This document shows positions 24,079 to 32,343 of a DNA stretch of 34,592 nucleotides, piece by piece. The DNA comes from JABWCE01 sp964617955. Lineage in GTDB: Bacteria > Bacteroidota > Bacteroidia > NS11-12g > UBA9320. Where the stretch lies: positions 1 to 34,592 of the forward strand of contig CAZTXB010000024.1 of NCBI GenBank assembly GCA_964617955.1, in the 5' to 3' direction. The notes beneath the pieces were generated by a model. That model worked only from the letters and a program-made list of their open reading frames with translations, was not told where the DNA came from and made no database searches. A program made the translations under genes and the position numbers. Position 1 is the first letter of the stretch. The number at the start of each line of letters is the position of its first letter.

Positions 24079-24159
24079 ATGATTCATAAAAATAAATACA
24101 GGCTTCTGTTTGAAGACAATAAGGCAACACCGGCTCTGCACCAAACCTGGAAAGTCTAA
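24079..24159 (+). CDS. Possible 26-residue small protein
   Basis: An ATG frame of 26 codons in the 182-bp gap before the glycosyltransferase, starting MIHKNKYRLLFEDN and containing charged and aromatic residues in protein-like proportion. There is no signal peptide or membrane segment and no clear promoter (closest -7-like sequence TAAATTTT about 35 nt upstream). It could be a small protein, a leader peptide or chance. Confidence 0.2.
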   Translation: MIHKNKYRLLFEDNKATPALHQTWKV

Positions 24160-24179
24160 CTCATTTTTTAACCATCGCA

Positions 24180-24908
24180 GTGAAGAACATCGTCATCATA
24201 CCAACTTATAACGAACGTGAAAACATCGTAGCAATGGTTGATGCAGTGATGTCGCTTTCAATGCCCTTTCATCTGCTGGTTATTGACGATGGGTCGCCGG
24301 ATGGAACAGGCAAAATGGTTAAAGAAATGCAAAGCAAATATCCCGATGCCCTATATTTGATTGAGAGGAGCGGAAAACAGGGTTTGGGCACTGCTTATAT
24401 TACCGGGTTTAAATGGTGTTTAGATAAAGGATATGACTATATATGTGAGATGGATTGCGATTTCAGTCATAACCCAAACGACTTGATGCGTCTTCAATCG
24501 GAATGTTCAGAACGCGACGCCGATTTATCTGTAGGCTCTAGATACGTCAATCATTTGGTGAATGTTGTGAACTGGCCAATGGGCCGAGTGCTTTTGAGTT
24601 ATTTTGCAAGCATGTATGTGCGGCTGATTACAGGAATGAAGGTCATGGATACCACGGCAGGTTTTGTATGCTACTCGCGAAAAGTTCTGGAAAAAATAAA
24701 CCTCGACAAAATACATTTTAAAGGCTATGCTTTTCAGATTGAAATGAAATTTACCGCGGTTAAATATGGATTCAACCTGGTGGAAATCCCTATCATCTTT
24801 ACCGACCGCACTGCCGGGGAAAGCAAAATGAGTAAGGGCATTATCAGAGAAGCTTTTCTTGGGGTTATCCAGTTAAAAATTAACAGTTGGTTCAAAAAAT
24901 ACCGTTAA
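24180..24908 (+). CDS. Polyprenol monophosphomannose synthase-like glycosyltransferase
   Basis: A 242-residue family 2 glycosyltransferase of the dolichol/polyprenol-phosphate mannose synthase type. Motifs are IIPTYNERENI (5-15), LLVIDDGSPDGTGKM (31-45) and YICEMDCDFSHNP near 87, with late GYAFQIEMKF and FTDRTAGESKMSKG, which are typical of DPM1-like enzymes. It would load a sugar onto a lipid carrier at the cytoplasmic face; there is no membrane anchor in the protein. Start is GTG at 24180, without a visible ribosome-binding site. Confidence 0.92.
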   Translation: MKNIVIIPTYNERENIVAMVDAVMSLSMPFHLLVIDDGSPDGTGKMVKEMQSKYPDALYLIERSGKQGLGTAYITGFKWCLDKGYDYICEMDCDFSHNPNDLMRLQSECSERDADLSVGSRYVNHLVNVVNWPMGRVLLSYFASMYVRLITGMKVMDTTAGFVCYSRKVLEKINLDKIHFKGYAFQIEMKFTAVKYGFNLVEIPIIFTDRTAGESKMSKGIIREAFLGVIQLKINSWFKKYR

Positions 24909-24923
24909 GAGGTTTTGTACCTC
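24909..24923 (+). terminator. Weak hairpin after the glycosyltransferase gene
   Basis: GAGGT and ACCTC form a 5-bp stem with a 5-nt loop immediately after the stop codon, followed by ATGTATTTTT. It lies between two convergent genes and could terminate the plus-strand transcript weakly. Confidence 0.4.
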
Positions 24924-24948
24924 ATGTATTTTTACCTAAAACTGCAAT

Positions 24949-25689
24949 TTAAATGGTCTTTAACCACCTCTCAGCCTTTTCAACATCTTCCGGTACGTCA
25001 ATGGCAATGCTTTGGTAATTGGTTTCACATACCTTAATAAGAAAGCCGTTCTCCAGCCAGGTGAGCTGCTCTAAATTTTCAATTTTAGCCAGGTTGGATT
25101 CAGGCAATCTCACAATATCAGATAGAACGTGAACCTTAAAACCGTATACGCCTAAATGTTTATAATAACAGGGCGCTTCAGGCCACAAGTCCGGATCCTC
25201 TCGTTTAAAGGGAATGGCACTTCTGCTAAAGTAAAGGGCGAAATCGTCTTTATCACACACTACTTTAACCGCATTCGCGTCATTCAATTCGTTTTTAGAA
25301 TCAATTCTTTTTTTTAAGGTGGCGATTCCAACCCCCGGATCGGATAAGGCATCGAGAAGCAACCTTATTTGTTCAGGCTTTATGAAGGGTTCGTCACCTT
25401 GGATGTTTAAGACGATTTCCGGAGTTTCATTCACATGGTGTAAAGCCTCTGCAATTCTTTCGGTTCCATTCAAACAATTTTCAGAGGTCATAATGACCTC
25501 ACCTCCAAAAGATTTGACATGGTCATAGATTCTGGAGTCATCGGTTGCTACAGCCAAATAATCTAATCCACAGGTCTCTGCTTGCTTGTAGACCCTTTCA
25601 ATCATCGATATCCCACCAATTTTGGCCAGTGGCTTGCCCGGGAATCGCGTCGAAGCGAACCTGGCGGGAATAATGGCTGATGTTTTCAT
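24949..25689 (-). CDS. kdsB: 3-deoxy-manno-octulosonate cytidylyltransferase
   Basis: A 246-residue KdsB that activates KDO with CTP for lipid A inner-core assembly, supporting an LPS-bearing outer membrane. Visible signatures are IIPARFASTRFPGKPLAKI at the N-terminus, LNIQGDEPFIKPEQI near 95, and SAIPFKRE. ATG at 25689 is chosen; a longer reading from a TTG at 25698 is unlikely since a -7 motif overlaps that position. It is 62 bp after the TIGR02757 gene on the same strand. Confidence 0.96.
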   Translation of the reverse strand: MKTSAIIPARFASTRFPGKPLAKIGGISMIERVYKQAETCGLDYLAVATDDSRIYDHVKSFGGEVIMTSENCLNGTERIAEALHHVNETPEIVLNIQGDEPFIKPEQIRLLLDALSDPGVGIATLKKRIDSKNELNDANAVKVVCDKDDFALYFSRSAIPFKREDPDLWPEAPCYYKHLGVYGFKVHVLSDIVRLPESNLAKIENLEQLTWLENGFLIKVCETNYQSIAIDVPEDVEKAERWLKTI

Positions 25690-25695
25690 GAATGG

Positions 25696-25703
25696 CAAAA
25701 TTA
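25696..25703 (-). promoter_or_regulatory. -7 promoter element TAATTTTG of kdsB
   Basis: Exact TAnnTTTG on the minus strand, 6 nt before the kdsB ATG; kdsB could thus be transcribed apart from the upstream operon. Confidence 0.4.
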
Positions 25704-25751
25704 ATTTTTAATGCAGAATAAACCGCCTCCCTCTGGCTATAATATCGGGCT

Positions 25752-26525
25752 TTAAACCGCCGGCCATTTTTCGAGCCCCATCCCAAATAGGGCGAAGTCG
25801 TATTTAACGGGATCCAAAGGGTCAAATTTTTGAAGTCGTTGGGTTAAGTGTTCAGCAGTTTTCCAGTCGCTTTTCTCACTATGGATTAAGCCAAGTCGAT
25901 TGGCAACCCTTATCACGTGAACATCCAGAGGGCAGATAAGCTGTGAAGGGGAAATTTTATTCCAAATGCCAAAATCCACCCCTTGATCATCCTTTCTCAC
26001 CATCCAACGCAAAAACATGTTTAAGCGCTTGCATGCTGATTTTTTTTGAGGGGAGGCAATGTGTTTCTGCGAACGAAGAGGAGCATAAGGTACCTCAAAA
26101 CAGGCTTCGTGAAACCTTTGAAGGCCTGATTTTACAGATGACTTTTCATCATTCGGCAAAAAAAGATATTCCAAGGAGTCTTCTTGTTCATAGAAAGTTT
26201 TAAACCGGGCCAACAAAAAAAGCAAATCGGTCGAATTGAAGGTTCGATGTACAAAATTTTCCAATTTTTTTAAATCAGATTCGGCATGGTTTTTTATAAA
26301 TTCATAGGGCGCGTTGTCCATTCGCTCCATCAAACGCTCACAACTCTTGATAATGGATTTGCGATTTCCCCAGGCGAGTATCGCTGCAAAAAAACCGGAA
26401 ACTTCAATGTCTTGGGGTTTGCTGTAACGGTGGGGGATAATCACCGGATCGTTTTCAATAAAATTTACACCATTGTAAAATGCGGCCTTCTCGTCCAGCA
26501 ACTTTTTGAGATCAAAGTCATTCAT
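25752..26525 (-). CDS. TIGR02757 family protein (DUF2400)
   Basis: A 257-residue conserved protein. SGFFAAILAWGNRKSII near residue 43 and the C-terminal CPLDVHVIRVANRLGLI region resemble the TIGR02757/DUF2400 family, common in Bacteroidota and spirochaetes, and the latter resembles the helix-hairpin-helix/GPD end of DNA glycosylases. The function is unknown; a DNA-repair role would be inference. Its ATG overlaps the stop of the PrsW-like gene by four bases (ATGA), so it is translationally coupled to a membrane protease gene. Confidence 0.88.
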   Translation of the reverse strand: MNDFDLKKLLDEKAAFYNGVNFIENDPVIIPHRYSKPQDIEVSGFFAAILAWGNRKSIIKSCERLMERMDNAPYEFIKNHAESDLKKLENFVHRTFNSTDLLFLLARFKTFYEQEDSLEYLFLPNDEKSSVKSGLQRFHEACFEVPYAPLRSQKHIASPQKKSACKRLNMFLRWMVRKDDQGVDFGIWNKISPSQLICPLDVHVIRVANRLGLIHSEKSDWKTAEHLTQRLQKFDPLDPVKYDFALFGMGLEKWPAV

Positions 26526-27190
26526 GAATTCATAAAAGGTGAGTTCCGGTTATGTATCTTTATGGCATTTGACGAAAGTTTAAGACCAATAATCAGCGAA
26601 ACAAAAGCGCCAATCTGAATCAGTGGAATGTTATTAATCATAAGGAAGTAGTCATAGGAACCGTGGAGCAGAACTGCACAACTCAGGCCGATAAAGGCGT
26701 TGGAACTAAAATCCGAATTGAATTTGCCCCGTCCCAAATAATAGCCCATGACCACAGCAAAGGTAGCATGGGCCGGCACCGCGGTAAAAGCTCTAAGCAA
26801 TCCTACCCCGGCACCCGATTGGTAAACATAAAGCAGATTCTCAACAAAGGCGAAGCCCATTGAGACCATCACAGAATAAATGATGGCATCATAGGGTTCA
26901 TTTACATAGGGTCGGTTAATGATGCGTCTTACAAATAAAAATTTGCAAAACTCTTCACTCAAACCTACCACAATATAGGCGTAAAAAGCCAAATTTAGAT
27001 TGTTTCCTTGACCATTAAAACCATAGTGCTTCCATGTCCACTCCAAAACGATGGCAGGAATAATACTCAATGCTCCCCCAACAAAGGCATAAAAAAGCAT
27101 GAGCAAAGGTTCCTTTTCGAATTTATCTTTATAATAAAAATAAGAAACGATGACAATAACCGGCGCGATAGCTATGGCGAGCAGATACAT
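26522..27190 (-). CDS. PrsW-family intramembrane metalloprotease
   Basis: A 222-residue polytopic membrane protein with PrsW features: GLSEEFCKFLFVR (76-88, EExxK), GFAFVENLLYV near 112-122, and His141 in VPAHATFAVVMGYYLGRG. PrsW in Bacillus starts regulated proteolysis of an anti-sigma factor; this homologue's substrate is unknown and no anti-sigma gene is nearby. Its ATG overlaps the stop of the cystathionine lyase/synthase gene by one base (TAATG) and its stop overlaps the TIGR02757 start, so three unrelated-looking genes are coupled. Confidence 0.9.
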   Translation of the reverse strand: MYLLAIAIAPVIVIVSYFYYKDKFEKEPLLMLFYAFVGGALSIIPAIVLEWTWKHYGFNGQGNNLNLAFYAYIVVGLSEEFCKFLFVRRIINRPYVNEPYDAIIYSVMVSMGFAFVENLLYVYQSGAGVGLLRAFTAVPAHATFAVVMGYYLGRGKFNSDFSSNAFIGLSCAVLLHGSYDYFLMINNIPLIQIGAFVSLIIGLKLSSNAIKIHNRNSPFMNS

Positions 27191-28329
27191 TATCCTATGG
27201 CTTGTTCGATATCGGCCTTTAAATCCATAACGTCTTCAACCCCAACGCTCAGGCGAATCAATGAATCCACCAAACCGGATTTTAATCTCTCTTCTCGGGG
27301 AATAGAAGCATGGGTCATGCTGGCCGGATGACCACAGAGTGATTCTACGCCACCCAAGGACTCAGCCAAGGCAAATATTTTTACAGAGGATAAAAAGCGA
27401 TGGGCCTCTTCTATTGAATCGGACTTAAGTGTAAACGAAAGCATTCCCCCATAATCTTTCATCTGGCGTTTAGCGATGTCATGGTTCGGATGATCGGCAA
27501 AGCCTGGCCAATAAACCTTATCTACTTTAGGATGGCTTCGCAAATATTCGGCAATAATTTTTCCATTGGCACAATGACGCTCCATGCGCAGGTGCAAAGT
27601 TTTGATGCCCCTTAATACTAAAAAACAATCCTGCGGACCAGGAACGGCCCCGCAGGAATTCTGGTAAAAACTCAACCTCTCATGAAGGGTTTCGTCTTTG
27701 CCCACCACAGCGCCCATAACCACATCCGAATGGCCGTTGATATATTTAGTCACGCTGTGCATCACCAAATCAGCTCCCAAATCGAGGGGGTTTTGTAAAT
27801 AGGGGGAGGCAAAAGTATTGTCAACCACACTCCAAATGCCATGCTTTTTAGCCAGGGTAGTAATGGCTTCGATATCAATAATGGTAAGCATTGGGTTGGT
27901 TGGGGTTTCCATCCATACCATTTTGGTATTGGTGTTGATAAGGTTCTTAAAATTATCGCTGTTTCCAAGATCGGTAAAATGAAACACTATACCGTAATTT
28001 TCAAATACCTTGGTAAAAATCCGGTACGACCCGCCGTAAAGGTCGTTGGTAGCAATCACTTCATCCCCAGGGCTTAACAATTTAACGATGGTGTCAATAG
28101 CGCCCATACCACTGCTAAAGCATAGGCCCCAATTCCCGTTCTCAAGTGCTGCAAGGTTATCCTGCAATTGCGTGCGGGTAGGGTTATGGGTTCTTGAATA
28201 TTCATAGCCTTCATGATCGCCCGGTGAGCGCTGAACATAGGTAGACGTTTGATAAATGGGAGTCATGATGGCCCCGGTTTCAGGATCGGGGTGCACTCCG
28301 GCGTGCAAAACCTTGGTTGCAAATTTCAT
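27190..28329 (-). CDS. metB: Cystathionine gamma-synthase/lyase (PLP-dependent)
   Basis: A 379-residue Cys/Met metabolism enzyme. The PLP Lys is K195 in HSVTKYINGHSDVVMG; the start TKVLHAGVHPDPETGAIMTP and SRTHNPTRTQLQDNLAALE are family hallmarks, as is ESLGGVESLCGHPASMTHA near the end. Members make cystathionine from homoserine esters (MetB) or split it (gamma-lyase); residues that separate them cannot be judged by eye, so the symbol is tentative. It heads an operon with the PrsW-like and TIGR02757 genes. A promoter-like TTG-N21-TACCTTTG lies just before the ATG. I saw no SAM riboswitch. Confidence 0.9.
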   Translation of the reverse strand: MKFATKVLHAGVHPDPETGAIMTPIYQTSTYVQRSPGDHEGYEYSRTHNPTRTQLQDNLAALENGNWGLCFSSGMGAIDTIVKLLSPGDEVIATNDLYGGSYRIFTKVFENYGIVFHFTDLGNSDNFKNLINTNTKMVWMETPTNPMLTIIDIEAITTLAKKHGIWSVVDNTFASPYLQNPLDLGADLVMHSVTKYINGHSDVVMGAVVGKDETLHERLSFYQNSCGAVPGPQDCFLVLRGIKTLHLRMERHCANGKIIAEYLRSHPKVDKVYWPGFADHPNHDIAKRQMKDYGGMLSFTLKSDSIEEAHRFLSSVKIFALAESLGGVESLCGHPASMTHASIPREERLKSGLVDSLIRLSVGVEDVMDLKADIEQAIG

Positions 28330-28333
28330 GGAA

Positions 28334-28341
28334 CAAAGGTA
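28334..28341 (-). promoter_or_regulatory. -7 promoter element TACCTTTG
   Basis: Exact TAnnTTTG on the minus strand, with a TTG 21 nt upstream that fits the -33 element. Only 4 nt separate it from the ATG at 28329, so the predicted transcript start falls on or next to the start codon. Confidence 0.55.
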
Positions 28342-28441
28342 TTTATTGGAGGCGGTTTAAACCAATTGAAAACAATCTTTTTATATCACATGGGTTTCAA
28401 ATATAATGGGCCTGAGGTAAGGGGCAGTATAAAAAGCTTCC

Positions 28442-29098
28442 TTAACCTATCATACCATCCTTCATGAGAACAATTCTGTCCGCCGATTGCGCCAGTTCTT
28501 CATTGTGTGTAACAATCACAAAGGTTTGGCCGTACTTTTCACGAAGATCAAAAAAGAGTCTGTGCAATTCTCTGGCATTGGCTGAGTCGAGGTTTCCGGT
28601 GGGCTCGTCGGCCAAAACTATTTTTGGAGAATTGATTAAAGCGCGGGCTACAGCCACTCTTTGGGCTTCACCGCCCGACAATTGTGAGGGTTTATGGTCT
28701 TTGCGGTGTTCAACCCCAAGAAAGTGTAGCAATTCAAGCGCTTTAGCCTCGGTCTTCTTCCTATCGGCCTTGCCAATCCATGCGGGAATGCAAACGTTTT
28801 CAAAAGCTGTAAACTCAGGGAGTAGATGATGAAATTGAAATACAAAACCAATGTTCTTATTTCTGAAATCTGACAAGGCGTTGCTCTTCAAATCAGATAC
28901 ATCCCGGTCCTTAAAAAAAACCTTCCCTGCACTGGGGTCGTCCAAGGTGCCAATGATTTGCAAAAGGGTAGTTTTGCCTGCTCCTGACGAACCGACAATT
29001 GCCAAAATTTCTCCTTCTTTTATTTCTAAATCTATGCCCTTAAGGATCTCTACCTTCCCATAGTTTTTTTTAAGAGCCTCAGTTCTGATAATATTCAA
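28442..29098 (-). CDS. LolD-like ABC transporter ATP-binding protein
   Basis: A 218-residue ABC ATPase of the LolD/MacB branch. Walker A is VGSSGAGKTTLL, the Q loop is FVFQFHHLLPEFTAFENV, the signature is LSGGEAQRVAVARAL, Walker B is IVLADEPTGNLD and the H-loop is VTHNEE. FHHLLPEFTA and DEPTGNLD are typical of LolD, which drives lipoprotein release from the inner membrane; no LolC/E permease is in the window. No ATG exists near the N-terminus: I use TTG at 29098 (giving MNIIRTEALKKNYG), 10 bp past the M1 gene's stop. Another TTG at 29131 would overlap that gene and add 11 unrelated residues. Confidence 0.88.
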   Translation of the reverse strand: MNIIRTEALKKNYGKVEILKGIDLEIKEGEILAIVGSSGAGKTTLLQIIGTLDDPSAGKVFFKDRDVSDLKSNALSDFRNKNIGFVFQFHHLLPEFTAFENVCIPAWIGKADRKKTEAKALELLHFLGVEHRKDHKPSQLSGGEAQRVAVARALINSPKIVLADEPTGNLDSANARELHRLFFDLREKYGQTFVIVTHNEELAQSADRIVLMKDGMIG

Positions 29099-29108
29099 TT
29101 GCTTTACT

Positions 29109-32100
29109 TTAAAATGCTCTGTTAATTCCAATAATGTATCTCATGTCGAAGTACTCAGCCCCTTCATTCACCCGGTTCATAAAAAAGGGCATGTCAAACC
29201 TCAACACCAGGGGCTGAAATTTATTCCATTTTCCAAAGGTCGTGGTTAAGGTTCCACCCAGCCCTGCATCAATCCTTAGTCCACTGTAATTTTTGCCGTA
29301 GCCAAGTATTCCGGCATCTGCAAAAAGGTAGGGGCTAAGTTTAAATTGATTGAGTTTTCGTGGTAATTTAACCTTAAACAACCGCCCGAATTCAAGTTCA
29401 GCATTGATGGCTGCACCCTTGTTTCCACTATAAATAAAAAAAGTGTCAGTTCCAACCTGATTGGTAGCTGCGTAGCCTGCCATGCCTCTTATATTTAAAC
29501 CTCCTCCCATTTGAAATGCGTAATCCCCGACTTCACCATACCCAAGCATAGCATTCGGAACCCATCCACGGCTGCGTGTAAATTTATTTTCCAGAAGTTC
29601 CTCCTGATTGGCCCCTGAAATAAATAACTTACTTTCCTGTGCTATCGCACCATCATAATACTGTGTAAAAAAACGACTCCTTAATACCATTTTTTTTCCT
29701 ATAGGATTGGTATTCACAACCTTGATGTGAATCCCGCTGTAGTTAAAATCGCTCCAAAACGAGGAATTGCGCAAACCGATATTCAGTATGCTATTTCCTT
29801 TTGAATATTTAAAGCCATGCTGATAACCCAAATTGAGGGTGGCATTTATTTTTCCGTCTTCAAATAAATGAGGGTAAAGTAAATAAGGATGGTTTGAAAT
29901 CGCTTCTCCAAAGGGTTTAAAAAATAAATCGGAAGCACTGATCACTTTATAGCTGAGTGTCCATTTGTCCCCATTGAGTGATTTCTCAAGTCCTGTTTCC
30001 AACAAATTTACCCCTTCAAGGTATCTGGCTCTGAATGCATAATCCAGCATGCTTCCAATTCGGGTTTTGTAGTTAAGTGCAAAATTTATAGGTTTAATAA
30101 ACGTCTCCATAACTCCTTTATCAGCCATCACTTCACTATTATACCAAATGGTCGCATTAAAAATATGATTAAAATTATAGTAATGTCCCGAAAAATTAAG
30201 TCCAAATTTGAGCCCGTCGGCCTGATTATACCAAAGTTCGGGGCGCCAATTGAAAAGATACTTGTAAAAATCAGGGGCTTTTTGTTTCGCCGATTCAAGG
30301 GTAAAGGAATAGGGTCTTATCAAACTGTTATTTATGCGGTTGATATCGGCGAGGCGTCCGGAGGTGTCAATGATTACATTTTTTATTCCAAATTCTGAAT
30401 GAACCGGCACCATCGTTTTTCTGTTCAGCATATCCCATGATATCCAGGCTTGACTGAGGGTGGCCTTCCCTTGTTTCTTACTGTAATATGAATTTGGAAT
30501 AATATAGTGCAGACGCTTGTTGTTATTATCAATCACTGTTAAATCAATTGGCATGTGAAAATTGCCTTTTCTTTTGATCTTAACAAGATAGTCGCTCGCC
30601 GAATTTTCCATCTTCTGTACACCAAGAACAGCATAATCGATGGTATGGGTTGTGGTAAGCCATTGGTCGAAAAACCAATTGAGATCGGTCTTTGTGTAAT
30701 CTATGATAGATTTTCTAAAATCTTCTTCATAGGGGTGGCAGAATTTCCATTGGTTAAAATAAAATTTCATGGCATCCAAAAATACTTTTTCACCCAATAC
30801 ATACTGCAAATTGTAGAGCATCGTCGCTGTTTTATAGTAAACCTGGCTGTAGCCGCCACCGTGTCTTTCGGCTGAATTAAAATGATCGGAATGGGTATTT
30901 AACTTGGCCGTGTTTTCATTGATGGCGTGATTGATGTAGCCTGCATAAACATAGGCCCAGTCGACGGGATTAGGCATAACGTCCTGTCCGGCAAGTTTTT
31001 TTAAACTCCATGCGGTCAAAAATTGAGTAAAGCCCTCATCTAAACATGCGCGATAGGTTTCGTTGTTCCCAACCATGCCAAAAAACCAGTTGTGGCCTAT
31101 TTCATGAGCAATCACATACTGATGTCCGGGCCAATTGCCGCCGTCGAGTGTCAACATGGGGTACTCCATCCCGTCTCTCGCATCGGCAGCTACCATTTTG
31201 GGGTAAGCATACATTCCAAAGTCTTGCGAATAGGTTTGAACAACTGCAGCTACAAACCTGGCGGTTGGCTGCCAGGCATACGCGTTTTGTTCCTGTGCTA
31301 TGGCTATGCACTGAATACCATTCCAGGTCGTTTCTCCTATACGGTAGGTCGGGTCGGCTGTAAACGCAAAATCATGGACGTTTTTAGCGAGCCAAATCCA
31401 CTTTTTATAAGTACCATTAGGAATCACCGGTGTAGAAATTGTTTTGGATGGAGTCGTAAAATTTTTAATGTCTATTTTTTCCCTCAACCCATTGGCATAG
31501 ACTTCATCCTTATTCAATAAAACGCCTGAAGCCTCCGATATAAAGTGGTTGGGGAGCTCAAGCTCTACATAAAATGTTCCGTAATCGCCGTAAAACTCCT
31601 TTCCAAGGTGCTGGTCGGTAGTCCATTTAAATTTCCGGTCATAAACCGATATTCTGGGATACCAATGCACACCGTCAAAATGCTTGTAATTATCGTGTTC
31701 AAATCGCTTCATGCGGCGGCTGCTCATACTGCCCTGATCGAAATACGTTTTAAAATCAATTTCGGCCTTCAACCTCTCACCTGGAAGCAGGGGGAGAGAT
31801 AAGTCAATAATCATGATGGTGTTGTCAATGAAAAATGCTACCGAAATGCCATTAATGCTTACACTTTGAATCTTGGTTCCAAGCTTCTGTTTTTCATATT
31901 TGCCGAATCGGTTAAAAACTTTGCCTGCTTTTTCCATTTTGTCCTTGTAGCTGTCAGGTTGAAAAGCATTTTGAGTGAGCCTGAAATATAATTTATGAAG
32001 CGTGTCGGGTGAATTGTTCACATATTCCAAGATTTCTGAACCGGAAATAATCTCTGTCGTATCGTTGAGTCTGGCTTTTATATGGTAAGAAACATCCTGC

Positions 32101-32252
32101 TGCCAATAGTCAGCGTTTGGTTTCCGGTTTTTCCAGTAATAGCTGTTTTCTTTACTTTGATATTCTGTTAAGGCTGCAGCTGGGTCATAAATCTGAGATT
32201 TTGCCATAGGATATATGAGAATACCAAGGGCGAAGAGGCAAAATTTATACAT
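29109..32252 (-). CDS. M1 family metallopeptidase with C-terminal beta-barrel-like domain
   Basis: A 1047-residue protein in two halves. Residues about 40-560 are an M1 aminopeptidase: DGMEYPML near 360, the zinc site HEIGH (383-387) with Glu at 406 (HExxH-18-E), and the Tyr in VYYKTATML near 473. Residues about 650-1047 are not peptidase-like. They show alternating polar/aromatic strands, the GGGLNIRGMAGYA segment reminiscent of surface-antigen barrels, and a C-terminus YFDMRYIIGINRAF ending in Phe, as outer-membrane barrels do. A signal peptide occupies about 1-19. The layout suggests a peptidase displayed by an outer-membrane barrel; the barrel is inferred by pattern, not by a recognised domain. 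It is followed closely by the LolD-like gene. Confidence 0.88.
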   Translation of the reverse strand: MYKFCLFALGILIYPMAKSQIYDPAAALTEYQSKENSYYWKNRKPNADYWQQDVSYHIKARLNDTTEIISGSEILEYVNNSPDTLHKLYFRLTQNAFQPDSYKDKMEKAGKVFNRFGKYEKQKLGTKIQSVSINGISVAFFIDNTIMIIDLSLPLLPGERLKAEIDFKTYFDQGSMSSRRMKRFEHDNYKHFDGVHWYPRISVYDRKFKWTTDQHLGKEFYGDYGTFYVELELPNHFISEASGVLLNKDEVYANGLREKIDIKNFTTPSKTISTPVIPNGTYKKWIWLAKNVHDFAFTADPTYRIGETTWNGIQCIAIAQEQNAYAWQPTARFVAAVVQTYSQDFGMYAYPKMVAADARDGMEYPMLTLDGGNWPGHQYVIAHEIGHNWFFGMVGNNETYRACLDEGFTQFLTAWSLKKLAGQDVMPNPVDWAYVYAGYINHAINENTAKLNTHSDHFNSAERHGGGYSQVYYKTATMLYNLQYVLGEKVFLDAMKFYFNQWKFCHPYEEDFRKSIIDYTKTDLNWFFDQWLTTTHTIDYAVLGVQKMENSASDYLVKIKRKGNFHMPIDLTVIDNNNKRLHYIIPNSYYSKKQGKATLSQAWISWDMLNRKTMVPVHSEFGIKNVIIDTSGRLADINRINNSLIRPYSFTLESAKQKAPDFYKYLFNWRPELWYNQADGLKFGLNFSGHYYNFNHIFNATIWYNSEVMADKGVMETFIKPINFALNYKTRIGSMLDYAFRARYLEGVNLLETGLEKSLNGDKWTLSYKVISASDLFFKPFGEAISNHPYLLYPHLFEDGKINATLNLGYQHGFKYSKGNSILNIGLRNSSFWSDFNYSGIHIKVVNTNPIGKKMVLRSRFFTQYYDGAIAQESKLFISGANQEELLENKFTRSRGWVPNAMLGYGEVGDYAFQMGGGLNIRGMAGYAATNQVGTDTFFIYSGNKGAAINAELEFGRLFKVKLPRKLNQFKLSPYLFADAGILGYGKNYSGLRIDAGLGGTLTTTFGKWNKFQPLVLRFDMPFFMNRVNEGAEYFDMRYIIGINRAF

Positions 32253-32328
32253 GCCGTGAAATTAAATAAAAGGATCGTAATGGTAAAAATGTATTTTAAA
32301 GCAGAAGATAAAACTCTTAAATAATCCT

Positions 32329-32336
32329 TAAGTTTG
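32329..32336 (+). promoter_or_regulatory. -7 promoter element TAAGTTTG of murF
   Basis: Exact TAnnTTTG on the plus strand, 7 nt before the murF ATG. Confidence 0.5.
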
Positions 32337-32343
32337 CCCTTTC

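Noticed and set aside
24000..24179. A tRNA or structured RNA in the gap before the glycosyltransferase gene
   Set aside because: No acceptor-stem pairing or T-loop consensus was found on either strand.
28354..28363. GGTTTAAACC palindrome upstream of the metB-like gene as an operator
   Set aside because: A single 10-bp AT-rich palindrome, partly inside the proposed -33 region; not enough to claim a regulator site.
28330..28441. SAM or other riboswitch ahead of the cystathionine enzyme gene
   Set aside because: The promoter lies 4 nt from the ATG, so there is no room for a leader RNA; the remaining sequence shows no recognisable aptamer.
29099..29131. Longer LolD-like protein from a TTG at 29131
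   Set aside because: It overlaps the M1 gene's end and adds residues unlike LolD; the TTG at 29098 fits the family's N-terminus.
31046..31520. Two overlapping plus-strand frames opposite the M1 peptidase zinc site
   Set aside because: Antisense shadows of the HEIGH region; the minus-strand protein has all family motifs.
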